From CALFBG01 sp045110315 (lineage in GTDB: Bacteria; Bacteroidota; Bacteroidia; Chitinophagales; Saprospiraceae): a stretch of DNA of 62,536 nucleotides. The position numbers and the translations under genes were made by a program. The stretch lies in the NCBI GenBank assembly GCA_045110315.1, contig JBGCFY010000075.1:1-62536 (forward strand), given 5' to 3'. A model generated the notes under the pieces. That model was given only the letters and a program-made list of their open reading frames with translations. It searched no databases and had not been told where the DNA came from. Of the stretch, positions 1 through 8,999 are shown one piece after another (the first letter of the stretch is position 1; every line of letters begins with the position of its first letter).

Positions 1-249
1 GATTGCCATGCTCTGCAAAACATCTCCAAGCGAGCGTGCATTAGCATCTTGAAAAATTTTATTACGGATGTTTTTTGTAGCAAAATCGTAATAACTTACC
101 GAAGCATTTCCCGCATTAAATCCACCTTCGTTGGAAATGAAAACACCTTTTGCACTTTCAATATTTAGTGGTGCATTTGGCGTATTATCTTCTTTTTGGC
201 AAGCCATAAAAAAACAACAGCAGATTAAAAAACAATAAATTAATCTCAT
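1..249 (-). CDS. BtuG/YncE-like surface lipoprotein, N-terminal part only
   Basis: Minus-strand reading frame open from ATG at 249 to the window edge (83 codons). The N-terminus has a short hydrophobic stretch ending in a lipobox (F-M-A-C, Cys about residue 17), so it is a predicted lipoprotein. The following sequence (G-V-F-I-S-N-E-G-G-F) matches the start of YncE/DUF5074-type beta-propellers, the class to which the surface B12-binding protein BtuG belongs. The ATG overlaps the stop of the preceding gene as ATGA, so translation is probably coupled. Position at the end of a riboswitch-led B12 operon supports the BtuG-like assignment, but the propeller itself lies outside the window. Confidence 0.7.
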   Translation of the reverse strand, partial: MRLIYCFLICCCFFMACQKEDNTPNAPLNIESAKGVFISNEGGFNAGNASVSYYDFATKNIRNKIFQDANARSLGDVLQSMAI

Positions 250-1223
250 GGTAATAACATTACTTTTTTGAGCAGCTCAGAATTTTTTGTTTGTATTCGT
301 AATACGTAAAGCCCCGCAGGAATTTGATCCAATGGAAATTGACTTTGTGCTGGTTTTTCCCAAGATCGTATTTTTTTTCCAACTCGATCGTACAATTCTA
401 CGGTCAATATTTTTTCAGATAAATGTTGTAACGTTAAAACTTGCCCGGCATGAATTGGATTCGGGTACAAAGCTAAAGCGGGACTTTCCACATTTTCCAT
501 GCTACTCACCACACTCGAATGAATTACACCAACGGCATTCAAATCAAAACCACCACTCTCAAAAATAGTAGGATAAGGATCGTTAATTTTTCGACCATCG
601 GCATCGCGCGTTGCATAATCATCGTCAAGGGTACCTACTACATCGACAATCCGAATATGCGTAATGTTACTAACATCTAAACCAACAATAGTTGATAACT
701 CTTCCAAATCAAATGGTGTCCCAAAACCACCAACATACTTGCCCGCCAAATTATTAATTTGGGTAGGATCGATAGCACCAAAACTTCCAAGCGGCGTCAA
801 AGTATCCGTCAAAGAAGTTGCTGGAAAACGATAAAAATCATTTCCATTAGAACTTACTTCTACAAAAGCTATTTCTAAAAAACCGGTAAATCCATTTTCA
901 AAAACAACAAAATCCCAAGACGGACCATTGATAATTGGAGCACTAAAACTGAGCGTTGCCACTCCTCCATCTCCAAGGCTGACTACAGAATTATTCACCA
1001 CACCCGTTGCAAAATTAGCTATTCCAAAATCGACATATCCAGAGTCCGTTTGTGCAATATCTCGCCAACCACGTTCTACAATACAAGTACTTGCCCAATC
1101 GACAAAAATATTACTATCTGCGGGAATTGCTGTAGTCCCAACTTCCCCCGCTGCTGGAGGAAATTGAGCTTGCAACGAATTGATATAACTTACTACTACG
1201 AGTAAAAAAAATATCTTTTTCAT
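246..1223 (-). CDS. Secreted T9SS cargo protein of the B12 operon
   Basis: A 325-residue protein with an N-terminal signal peptide (K-K-I-F-F-L-L-V-V-V, cleavage near A-Q-F, about residue 20). A central domain of about 220 residues is rich in acidic and aromatic residues (D-F-V-V-F-E-N-G-F; D-A-D-G-R-K). The C-terminal ~75 residues form a type A T9SS sorting domain (L-Y-P-N-P ... P-A-G-L-Y-V-L-R-I ... K-K-V), so it should be exported across the outer membrane and attached to or released from the surface. It starts 3 nt after the DUF4465-like gene and overlaps the next gene by 4 nt. The operon context suggests an accessory role in cobalamin capture; no catalytic motif was recognised. Confidence 0.8.
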   Translation of the reverse strand: MKKIFFLLVVVSYINSLQAQFPPAAGEVGTTAIPADSNIFVDWASTCIVERGWRDIAQTDSGYVDFGIANFATGVVNNSVVSLGDGGVATLSFSAPIINGPSWDFVVFENGFTGFLEIAFVEVSSNGNDFYRFPATSLTDTLTPLGSFGAIDPTQINNLAGKYVGGFGTPFDLEELSTIVGLDVSNITHIRIVDVVGTLDDDYATRDADGRKINDPYPTIFESGGFDLNAVGVIHSSVVSSMENVESPALALYPNPIHAGQVLTLQHLSEKILTVELYDRVGKKIRSWEKPAQSQFPLDQIPAGLYVLRIQTKNSELLKKVMLLP

Positions 1224-1226
1224 GAA

Positions 1227-2225
1227 TTATTTCTTAATAAACTTTTTAGCAAAAGAAACTTCTCCTCGCACGTGTAAAAAATAAACGCCAGGTGGTAACG
1301 TAGATACATCAATTTGATCTCGATCTTGGTATCTCAAGTTTTTGCTAAATACTTTTGCACCGCGGGCATCCAAAATATCTAAGGTTAAGGCAGACTGAAT
1401 TTCTTCGAAATCAATATTTAAAATATCAGCAGTTGGGTTGGGTGTGAGTTTTACTTTTGCAGCGGCTTTTTCGACTTCACTGGTACTCAAATAAACAACA
1501 TCTATTTCCCCAAGACAGAAGAATAAAGGAGTATTGAAAAAACCAGCGGAGGTATCAGAAGAAGTTAGGTGAAAAGAAATGCTATCAGCGTAGGAAAATC
1601 CTGTACTACTTAAAGGAATGTTGGTCCAACTATCTACGATATAATCCTGCGAATTATCGGCAAAGCGATAATCTGCTAAGTAAAACTCGACACTATCTGA
1701 TTCTATTTTTTGTCCTCCTTCATAACCGAAAATAGTCAATAAGAAAAAGTCTGGATCATTGCCATCCATCCCTCCAAATGCTGTAGCAAACATGTCACCA
1801 TCTCTTATACTATTATGCGCATAGGTAGTATTTGTAATTGTTAATCCAGCAAAAGAACTAGGATAGCCAGAAAGTTTGACTCCTGAATTTTGCTGACCAA
1901 CTGCATATTTCTCATACACTAAATCTGTAATTGGTGCTTTGGAAGCATATAAATTTCCAGGTCCTGAAGTATTCGTATCATCAATCGTAGACATCGCCCA
2001 GCCACTTTGCCAGTAGCCACCAAAGTCAGGATTGTATACATTCGAAAAAGAGAAATCAATAGTTGAAGAACTTCCCCCTCCTATATTAACAGAGAAATTA
2101 AAGCCACCAGATTGATCACTTCCATTGTAGAAAGTATCTTGCGGCATTTCAAAGTCAGCAAAAACTTGTGCAGAACTTGTCAGACTGAAACTGACAAAAA
2201 GTAAAATTGTAAAAATTAATTTCAT
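1227..2225 (-). CDS. DUF4465-like secreted protein with T9SS sorting domain
   Basis: Start chosen at ATG 2225, which opens a clear signal peptide (M-K-L-I-F-T-I-L-L-F ... S-S-A-Q). The longer frame from 2303 would run into the receptor gene and lacks a signal at its N-terminus. The body has features of DUF4465 proteins (F-E-M-P-Q-D-T-F-Y-N-G-S near the start; later Y-A-H-N-S and the D-S-V-E-F-Y-L-A-D-Y-R-F block). The C-terminal ~75 residues are a type A sorting domain (L-T-P-N-P-T-A-D). DUF4465 proteins often sit beside BtuB in Bacteroidota, and a B12-binding surface protein (BtuH) has been linked to this group; that link is from memory. Start is 4 nt after the receptor stop, so the genes are co-transcribed. 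Confidence 0.8.
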   Translation of the reverse strand: MKLIFTILLFVSFSLTSSAQVFADFEMPQDTFYNGSDQSGGFNFSVNIGGGSSSTIDFSFSNVYNPDFGGYWQSGWAMSTIDDTNTSGPGNLYASKAPITDLVYEKYAVGQQNSGVKLSGYPSSFAGLTITNTTYAHNSIRDGDMFATAFGGMDGNDPDFFLLTIFGYEGGQKIESDSVEFYLADYRFADNSQDYIVDSWTNIPLSSTGFSYADSISFHLTSSDTSAGFFNTPLFFCLGEIDVVYLSTSEVEKAAAKVKLTPNPTADILNIDFEEIQSALTLDILDARGAKVFSKNLRYQDRDQIDVSTLPPGVYFLHVRGEVSFAKKFIKK

Positions 2226-2229
2226 ATTG

Positions 2230-4122
2230 CTATTTATTTTTATGATTAAATTTAAAGTGAATTCCAAATTCGTAATTACGTCCGGGCATCGCTTGTGCAG
2301 CAACTACGACGTAATTTTGATCCCAAAGGTTTTTTGCTTTTGCAAATATTTCCCAACGATGTTGCTTGAAAATTAAGGAACGCTGTAAGACTACATCTTG
2401 CAAAAAATACGCGTCCAAACTTTCCGAGTTATCGGCCAAGGTGTAAACCAAACCTGTATAGTTTTGATACAAACTAACATTCCAATGTTGATAACTGAGT
2501 TGAATGTTAGTAAATGCTTTATGCAGAGGAACGTAGATGAGTTGCTGATCTATGCTAGGATCATTTTCAGTTTTTCCTTTTTGATTGGTGGATAAAACTA
2601 ACTCGTAACTCAAGTCGATACTTACCCGTAAGTCTCCAAGAGAGCATCCGACATTTGCTTTCGCATCAAAGCCTCGACTCCAAACTTCAAGCAAATTCTG
2701 GGGCGACCAAAAAGGACCTTGTGGCAACCAAATAATCCAATTTTTAACTTGCCGATTAAAACCCGTTAAAGATAAACTATACTGTTTTTTTTGTAGACGC
2801 AAAGCCAGTGATTGACTCCAAGCTTCTTCGGGTAGTAAATCTCGATTGCCACCGGGCGACCAATACAAATCGTCGAAGGAAGGTAGGCGGTAACTTGCAT
2901 TGATATTTCCACTCAGAAAAAGAGTAGGTAATATTTTAGTTTCAAAAGCAAGACTTGGGACTAAAGGACCAACTTGCTGATTGACCCATTCCTTACGAAT
3001 GTTGGTACTGATTCGCCAATTCTTTTTTCGACTTTGCCATTGGTAAGCGAGAAAAAGTGCGGCTCTTTTTTCAGTAGGTTGATCTAAATAATTTTTGGCT
3101 TGTGCCTGAATGTAATTAAAGTTAAGCCCGACCTCTAATTTATGTTGCGGATGAATTTGGTATTGATAATCGGCAGCGGTAGAATAAGTCCACGCACTAC
3201 TATTGCCATCAATATTCGCAATAGAATCTTGGTAACGAAGTTGTTCATAAAACCAACCTGCCCGTACACTCAAATTTGATTTTTCTTGAAAATATTTCCA
3301 TTCCAAACTATTACGCCATTGCCGATCTTTTTGTTGGGCGACACTGGTTTGTTGAAAGATCGTTGGTGGAATTTGTCGATCTGCTTCTTGGTACCAACTC
3401 GTAAAATTGACTTGTTGGCTTTTGCTGAGTGTTACTCTATTTTCTTGTTGTACGCCCCAGTATTCAAACTGCGAGTGACTCAGTTTTTTAGTGTCGCCAT
3501 TTTCCGTAAGGAAAGGAAAATTATTTTCAGCTACCTGATAAAATACACTCGTTTTGGTCGCTATTTTTTTATTGCTAAAACCTAGTGTTAAACCGTTTTG
3601 AAATTGCCCAAAACTACCAATTTGACTGGTCCAATCAACTTGAAAACCTTGGTCATAAGCAGTACGATTTGCCAATACAATTGCACCACCAATTGCGCCA
3701 CTTCCCCACAAACTACTACTGCTACCATATTGTATCGTAACATGATCGGTAAAGAAAATTGGAAGCAAAGAAAAATCAATTTGCCCGAGCATTGGGCTTT
3801 GCAAATTAAATCCGTTCCATACGACTGCCGTTTGCGTGGAACTTCCGCCCCGCATCGAAGTTGTTGCCAATCTACCCGGACCATAATCTTTAATGTAAAC
3901 GCTGGATTGTTGGCGGAGTGCTTGCGCGAGATTGTGTTGAGGATTTATTTTTTTGTACTTTTCCCCTAAAGTGTCTAACCGTTGCGCCAAGGCAAAATCT
4001 TGTAGTCGGCCACTAAAGATATTAGTTTCGGGCAAAGTGAAGATTGTATCTGTCAGACCAGCTTGTGCCCACAGATAGCCGTAGCTAAAGAGTAAGAAAA
4101 AAGTACAAATAAATTTTACCAT
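2230..4122 (-). CDS. btuB: TonB-dependent receptor, BtuB-like (cobalamin uptake)
   Basis: A 630-residue outer-membrane receptor with a signal peptide (ends W-A-Q, about residue 20). The plug domain spans about 50-160, with the typical S-M-R-G-G-S-S-T-Q-T and the Y-G-S-S-S-S-L-W-G-S-G-A-I-G-G-A-I motif before the 22-stranded barrel. There is no N-terminal carboxypeptidase-like domain, as in BtuB and unlike SusC. The length fits BtuB (about 600-650). Substrate is inferred from the cobalamin riboswitch about 180 nt upstream on the same strand and from the DUF4465 and YncE-like genes downstream. Energy would come from TonB-ExbBD encoded elsewhere. Confidence 0.88.
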   Translation of the reverse strand: MVKFICTFFLLFSYGYLWAQAGLTDTIFTLPETNIFSGRLQDFALAQRLDTLGEKYKKINPQHNLAQALRQQSSVYIKDYGPGRLATTSMRGGSSTQTAVVWNGFNLQSPMLGQIDFSLLPIFFTDHVTIQYGSSSSLWGSGAIGGAIVLANRTAYDQGFQVDWTSQIGSFGQFQNGLTLGFSNKKIATKTSVFYQVAENNFPFLTENGDTKKLSHSQFEYWGVQQENRVTLSKSQQVNFTSWYQEADRQIPPTIFQQTSVAQQKDRQWRNSLEWKYFQEKSNLSVRAGWFYEQLRYQDSIANIDGNSSAWTYSTAADYQYQIHPQHKLEVGLNFNYIQAQAKNYLDQPTEKRAALFLAYQWQSRKKNWRISTNIRKEWVNQQVGPLVPSLAFETKILPTLFLSGNINASYRLPSFDDLYWSPGGNRDLLPEEAWSQSLALRLQKKQYSLSLTGFNRQVKNWIIWLPQGPFWSPQNLLEVWSRGFDAKANVGCSLGDLRVSIDLSYELVLSTNQKGKTENDPSIDQQLIYVPLHKAFTNIQLSYQHWNVSLYQNYTGLVYTLADNSESLDAYFLQDVVLQRSLIFKQHRWEIFAKAKNLWDQNYVVVAAQAMPGRNYEFGIHFKFNHKNK

Positions 4123-4297
4123 TGCAAATGCTTAACACTTGCTTTCGGTATACTGAGTGCTAAAATTATAGCGATCCCACCTACTGCGCAGTTGGCAGTA
4201 CAGAAGCGTACACAAATTATAACCACCTAGCTTTTATCCCGAAAGCTGAACATTTATTTATCCCAAAAAATTTAAAAATAAATGTAAAAATGACACG

Positions 4298-4478
4298 TTG
4301 ACTCTGGCAGGTCTTCTGACTCTTTCGACTGCTGACCGCCTTCCCATTTTGTTTTCTTGAAAACAAAAAAGTGGCATCATGGTCAACAGCTATCCGAAAT
4401 TACAGCTGCGGGAACAGTTCCTGATTTTCACAGGATTCCCTATTATCTCGTGGATCACGAGACCAAAATCAGTTCAAA
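4298..4478 (-). promoter_or_regulatory. Cobalamin (AdoCbl) riboswitch
   Basis: Read on the minus strand, this segment carries the hallmark B12-box sequence G-T-C-A-G-A-A-G-A-C-C-T-G-C-C (about 4320-4305). Upstream are the conserved G-G-G-A-A block, the C-C-C-G-C core near 4410, and the variable hairpin of repeated A/T between them (4346-4372). It lies about 180 nt before the receptor start, within the 487-nt spacer between the receptor and the nucleotidyltransferase. It should repress the B12 uptake operon when adenosylcobalamin is abundant. The exact ends are approximate. Confidence 0.92.
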
Positions 4479-4608
4479 GATAAGACGATATTATTAAGTT
4501 AGACTTTTTTAACAAATTATAAATGAAAGAAAGCGAAATTGGCGGACGCTTGACTTTTTTTTTCGATAGAAAAAATGTTATTTAGTTTACGAGAAGAAAT
4601 AAAAATTG

Positions 4609-5205
4609 CTAAGTATTGGGTAATTGTTTGAAATCTTCTGGTGTATCGACATCGCGCAAAATCGAAATATTTTCTACGGGAAGTTCCATTACATGATTTG
4701 CGTGTATGCGTACGAGGTCTTTACAACCGTGAGGGATTTGATGTGCTAGAATATCAGTTTTAAAATGAGCAGAAAAACAGATGGGATGACCGCGTTTACC
4801 TTGGTAAGTTGGCAACAGAATAAGTGCTTGTTCGGGATGATATTGTACTTCAAAAGTTTCGAATAATTGCTGAATCGTATTTGCTTGTAACAATACTAAG
4901 TCGCTCAAAAAAATCATAAATCCAGTAGTGTCCGGTGGACAAGCACGAATGCCTGCTTGGATAGAGCTCGTCATTCCTTGCGCAAAATCAGGGTTGAAGA
5001 CGAACTGGGTTTTGGAGGACTGCAGTACTTTTTTTACTTGTTTAGCTTCATGTCCGAGTACCGTAATCACTGTTTCAAAAGCTATTTGTTCAACAACTTT
5101 GTGTATTCGTTGCACGAGTGTTTGCCCTTGATAAGTTAAGAGTAATTTATTGGTTTCTCCCATGCGGGTAGACGTTCCCGCGGCGAGAATAATGGCGACG
5201 ATCAT
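4609..5205 (-). CDS. MobA/MocA-like nucleotidyltransferase
   Basis: A 198-residue protein with the nucleotidyltransferase signature at its N-terminus (L-A-A-G-T-S-T-R-M-G-E-T-N-K, residues about 7-20), which binds the NTP phosphates. A mid-protein D-L-V segment (about residue 96) would place the metal-binding Asp. It resembles the MocA/CoxC-type cytidylyl- or guanylyltransferases that finish molybdenum cofactor. No other molybdenum genes are in the window, so the substrate is not certain. The gene stands alone, with the riboswitch downstream of its end and a 400-nt spacer before its start. Confidence 0.82.
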   Translation of the reverse strand: MIVAIILAAGTSTRMGETNKLLLTYQGQTLVQRIHKVVEQIAFETVITVLGHEAKQVKKVLQSSKTQFVFNPDFAQGMTSSIQAGIRACPPDTTGFMIFLSDLVLLQANTIQQLFETFEVQYHPEQALILLPTYQGKRGHPICFSAHFKTDILAHQIPHGCKDLVRIHANHVMELPVENISILRDVDTPEDFKQLPNT

Positions 5206-5611
5206 AATTGTAACTTCAAAGATGAAACAATTTAGTATACAAAAAGACTACTAATAAGAGAAAGAACGACTGTTTTTAGGCAATTATCCTTTAAAATGAT
5301 TTACTTAAAATTGGAACGATGGGTGAATTCAAAAAATTGAGTTTATAGCTAATACCCATTGTAAAACTCCCTTCTTAAACAAAAATATAGAAATACCCAA
5401 GTTCGATTGCGGTGATAACTTTTGAGTTAGATTATACTTCATTTTAAACTATATTTAGAACAATTTCTTAAAATATTAAAGCAAAACTAACTTTTTCAAT
5501 AAAAAAGTTAATCCCTTTTCTAGTCGGATGATATCTTACATCCGTTAATTAAAGTACTTCCACCTACTAAACTTAAAAGGATCAGGTTGGAGGTCACAAA
5601 ACATACAGAAA
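5206..5611. other. Intergenic spacer before TPR-kinase 1
   Basis: A 406-nt AT-rich divergent spacer without a credible gene. One short hairpin (CGGATG/CATCCG, 5525-5544) lies about 70 nt before the kinase start and could be an operator or part of the leader. Promoters for the two divergent genes must lie here, but none was resolved. Confidence 0.5.
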
Positions 5612-7522
5612 ATGAGCAACATAAATTCACAATTTTACAATAATGTCTTTAGAGATAAGAGGATTTATTACTTTATCCTTAGCTGCTTTTTGCTAGTTGG
5701 TTTTGGGGCTTGTCAGCTAAAAAAGAAACCAGCAGCACAATTAGCTCGAATCATTGAAATTCAAGAAAAGTATAAACCATCAGAGGTTAAGTTGAACTTA
5801 ACTGAACTAGAAGAAAGTGAAGCTTTGTTACAAAACCTAGCCTCCGTACCAGATTCTTTTCGGGCAGAAAATCAATATTTGTTAGGACGTTTTTATAAAA
5901 GTATTGGAGACAAAAAAAAAGCATCTTTGTTCTATTACGAAGCTATAGAATATACGAAGGACAGCATTCGTAGAGAACGAGAACATAAGTATTTTGAATG
6001 GGCTATATCTATTTTTTATGATATAGAGGACTATGGTAATTTGGAAGTAGTAAAGAAACGATACAAAAATTTATTAGAAAAAGAAAAAGAAAAAAACTAT
6101 TCTCCTTTAGCAGGAGTTTATTTCTACGAAGAAAATGCCTACCAAAAACAAGGTAATTATGAAGCGGCTTTAAAAAGTAGTGCCTTACGTATTGAAATGT
6201 CTAGGTTGGCGGGCGCTAGTGAAAAAATGAATATTCCCTCTGCCTTAATTTCTCGCGCAGAATCCTTATTTAAGCTCAAAAGAAAAGAGAAAGCATTTGC
6301 TATTTTAGATACTTTAATAACGGAGGAAGCGGACCTAAGTGCTAATGACAAACGTCAGTTGTATGGTAATTACGGCACCTACTTATTTTTTGATGAAAAA
6401 TATGAAGCAGCTTTAGCGTATTACTTAAAAGGTCTATCTTATACACATGCTCAACAAGGGGGCAAAAAATATCTGCCGGCTTCTTATGGAAATATTGCGG
6501 GAGGCTACCTTGAGTTAGGCAACTACAAAAAAGCATCTTCGTATTTAGACTCTTTAGAAGCATTAGGTATCAATACGATTGATACGGATTTGGCGGATAG
6601 TTATTTTAAATATCGGTTGCGGGTAGCTTACGAGACAGGTCAAAGTATTGATTTGTTACTGAACGAGTTGGATACGGTGGTTGCATTTCAGAGAAATTTG
6701 CGTAACAATCAATTAGGTCAGGAATTATTAGCCTTAGAGAAAACTTATAACGAAAAAGAAATACTACAAGCAGAAAATCAGAAATCAGAACTGAATAGAG
6801 TCAGGATGCAATCTTTTCTAATTGCTTTGGGAGTGATATTCCTACTATCGTTATTAGGGACATTTTACTTTTATCGTCAACGGAGAAAGAAATTTGAACA
6901 AGAAGGTTTACTGATGCAACAGCGGCTATTGCGTTCCCAAATGAGTCCCCATTTTATTTTTAATTTTTTATACGCTACACAAAATCAAATTCGAGAAAAT
7001 CCGAACATTGCCATTCAGCACCTTACCAAGTTTTCGAGATTATTGCGTTTGATTTTGGAGAACTCGATGCTCAATTATGTACAATTGGATAAAGAGTTAG
7101 AGTCTTTAAGAAAATACCTAGACTTACAACGCGTACGCTTTCCCGAAAAATTTAGCTACGAGATTATTTTAGAAAACTTGGAAGAAGATGAGTTCATTTT
7201 CATTCCACCGATGCTTTTACAACCCATTGTAGAAAATTGTATCGAGCACGGTTTTGCTGAGATTACTTATCCTGGAAAAATTATTTTGCGGATGACGCAG
7301 GAAGCAAAGTATATTAGTTGCGTCGTAGAAGATAATGGCATCGGTCTACAACAATCCAATCAAAATCAAAGCAAGCAGTCCAGTGCGATGCGCTTAATTT
7401 CAGATTTTCTGAAAAAAACGGTGAAACAAGAAATAAAAATCATTGATAAAGCCAGCGTTCCCAACGCTGGAACGGGCGTAGAGGTTAAACTTTTGATTCC
7501 TTATAAATTGACCGAAGATTAA
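5612..7522 (+). CDS. TPR-containing LytS/YehU-type histidine kinase (module 1)
   Basis: A 636-residue sensor kinase. The N-terminus carries a hydrophobic segment with a lipobox-like G-F-G-A-C (Cys34), so it may be lipid-anchored. Residues about 45-390 are TPR-like helices in the periplasm, then a transmembrane helix (about 399-422) and a short coiled linker. The His_kinase (PF06580) block has Q-M-S-P-H-F-I-F-N with the phospho-accepting His near residue 446. The HATPase domain shows P-P-M-L-L-Q-P-I-V-E-N-C-I-E-H-G-F and D-N-G-I-G-L. The architecture and much of the sequence match the second kinase at 9513. No response regulator follows, so it may signal through the LytTR regulator at 11389. 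Confidence 0.9.
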   Translation: MSNINSQFYNNVFRDKRIYYFILSCFLLVGFGACQLKKKPAAQLARIIEIQEKYKPSEVKLNLTELEESEALLQNLASVPDSFRAENQYLLGRFYKSIGDKKKASLFYYEAIEYTKDSIRREREHKYFEWAISIFYDIEDYGNLEVVKKRYKNLLEKEKEKNYSPLAGVYFYEENAYQKQGNYEAALKSSALRIEMSRLAGASEKMNIPSALISRAESLFKLKRKEKAFAILDTLITEEADLSANDKRQLYGNYGTYLFFDEKYEAALAYYLKGLSYTHAQQGGKKYLPASYGNIAGGYLELGNYKKASSYLDSLEALGINTIDTDLADSYFKYRLRVAYETGQSIDLLLNELDTVVAFQRNLRNNQLGQELLALEKTYNEKEILQAENQKSELNRVRMQSFLIALGVIFLLSLLGTFYFYRQRRKKFEQEGLLMQQRLLRSQMSPHFIFNFLYATQNQIRENPNIAIQHLTKFSRLLRLILENSMLNYVQLDKELESLRKYLDLQRVRFPEKFSYEIILENLEEDEFIFIPPMLLQPIVENCIEHGFAEITYPGKIILRMTQEAKYISCVVEDNGIGLQQSNQNQSKQSSAMRLISDFLKKTVKQEIKIIDKASVPNAGTGVEVKLLIPYKLTED

Positions 7523-7943
7523 TCATTAACTAAACAATCCTCTCTTTCTCTTTCTCTTTCAATAGCAGAGACTATTGAACAAATACCTACGTCAAAAATA
7601 AGACCTTTTCACGAGTCTTCGTCCATTTTCTCTAAGGGTTATAACTAATTTCCAAGTTAGTCATAACCCTTAGGGACTGGGTTAATTGGTATTTGCCTGA
7701 TTTCAAATATGAAAAGATTGGTAGCGATCATGAATTTATTTTAGTACGCTTTTACAAGCTAGGGTACTTTTTTTTCAAAAATAAACTAAGTTTAACTTAT
7801 TAATCAAACTATAAAATACACTGCTTGCTAAACTTGTTCCTACAGAACAACGAAGATTTATACCGTTCAATTATTCCGCCTGCTAGAAACCTATATTAAA
7901 GACGGAGGTTGTATTCGTACAACGCCATAAAAACGAGCTTAAA
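7523..7943. other. Intergenic region with hairpin between kinase 1 and lipoprotein 1
   Basis: A 421-nt spacer with no convincing ORF. It holds three tandem CTCTTT-type hexamers near 7541-7560 and the 17-bp inverted repeat listed separately at 7632. The promoter of the downstream lipoprotein is probably in the AT-rich part after 7680. Confidence 0.5.
7632..7673 (+). terminator. Long hairpin downstream of kinase 1
   Basis: Arms at 7632-7648 and 7657-7673 pair over 17 bp with one G-T wobble position, around an 8-nt loop. The strength suggests a transcription end or RNA-stability structure for the kinase message. It lacks a following T-run, so a rho-independent terminator is only one reading. 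Confidence 0.45.
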
Positions 7944-8732
7944 ATGAAAAAATCTTATTTAATTTTTTTAGTCTTATTTATGATGATGATTTCTTGTCAA
8001 GAAAATCGACAGGAAACCCTGTTAGAGGAAAACCTGATAACAGCCACTACGGAATTCGAAGAACCAGCAATCCTTGCTTCTTTACTCCTTATAGAAAGTG
8101 ATTCGGCAATTTTGGCCAGAAGGTTACAATGGATGGCTTACTTGAGTGCTAATGTCATTCGCTTTAATGATGCGGCAAGAATGGAAGTTCAGGAATTACT
8201 AGAGAATAATGATGAAAGAACGATTCCGGTAAATATTTTGATTGGGCAAGGGGCGACTGCTTCTGCATTTAGTGCTGCGTTCAATATTGAACTGGAAAGT
8301 TATATCCTTGGTGATCTACTCAGCATGCTTGGACGACCTGATCCACAAGAAGATACGCCTCCACGACCCGTTAGTGAACGAGCGAGTAACCCCGTAGATA
8401 AACAAGTGAAAATATTTTTGGAGTACATGACGAGTGATAATTGTATTGAGCTCTATTTTCCAAGAGGCTTTGATTTTAAGTACCTAGCCATGACTTCTAC
8501 CGGACATCCGATGAACTTGGATCCTTTCAACGTAGGCTGGATCCGTTACAAAAAGCCGATCAAAATAAATGGCAAACTTTATCCAACGGGCAAGGTCAAA
8601 GTGGATGATACTTATGTGATTAAACATCAGAATATTATTGTTGCTCGTCCTTTTATTGATGTCTCCAATTTAGTTTGTAGATACCCTGAGTACGATATTG
8701 ATTTTCAAAAATTCTTATTGTATGATGAATAG
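7944..8732 (+). CDS. Unrecognised lipoprotein with E-D-T-P-P-R-P motif (module 1)
   Basis: A 262-residue predicted lipoprotein: K-K-S-Y-L-I-F-L-V-L-F then lipobox M-I-S-C (Cys about residue 18). I do not recognise a family. It is clearly paralogous to the lipoprotein at 12537. Shared features in order are Q-W-x-A, then E-D-T-P-P-R-P near residue 139, then N-C-I-E-L-Y-F-P-R-G-F-D-F with T-S-T-G-H-P, and N-I-I-V-A-R-P near the C-terminus. Each copy follows a TPR-kinase gene, so the protein may be a sensing partner or a target of that signalling system. That is inference from position alone. A hairpin follows the stop codon. Confidence 0.85.
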   Translation: MKKSYLIFLVLFMMMISCQENRQETLLEENLITATTEFEEPAILASLLLIESDSAILARRLQWMAYLSANVIRFNDAARMEVQELLENNDERTIPVNILIGQGATASAFSAAFNIELESYILGDLLSMLGRPDPQEDTPPRPVSERASNPVDKQVKIFLEYMTSDNCIELYFPRGFDFKYLAMTSTGHPMNLDPFNVGWIRYKKPIKINGKLYPTGKVKVDDTYVIKHQNIIVARPFIDVSNLVCRYPEYDIDFQKFLLYDE

Positions 8733-8747
8733 AAAGATATAAACGTA

Positions 8748-8797
8748 AAATGCTTGTAGCTCATCAAATAAGAAATCCTTTAGGGCTACAAGCATTT
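8748..8797 (+). terminator. Hairpin after lipoprotein 1
   Basis: A 13-bp perfect stem (arms 8748-8760 and 8785-8797) with a 24-nt loop begins 16 nt after the lipoprotein stop. The T-run is weak (A-T-T-T-A-T-T), so it may end transcription or protect the 3' end. Confidence 0.5.
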
Positions 8798-8964
8798 ATT
8801 AACGACAAAAGATTATTTGTCAATAACTAGACCTTTAATGATCAATTTTAGCAAAGTTGATCTTTAGCGACAAAATTAATCCTTCCAGAAAATGTTTTTT
8901 AGAAGGATTTTATCTACCTTAAATAGGTAGAAATTGTTTTAAAAAATAGCACTTTCGGGTGCTT

Positions 8965-8999
8965 TAGCTAAAGTATTGCAAAACAGTACTTTAGCTTTT
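8965..8999 (+). terminator. Terminator-like hairpin in the 8.7-9.5 kb gap
   Basis: A 10-bp perfect stem (AGCTAAAGTA/TACTTTAGCT) with an 11-nt loop is followed directly by a T-run. It lies 230 nt past the nearest plus gene, so it may end an unannotated small transcript. Confidence 0.55.

Noticed and set aside
3588..3884. Minus-strand 98-residue ORF within the BtuB-like gene
   Set aside because: Out-of-frame shadow of the receptor plug domain on the same strand.
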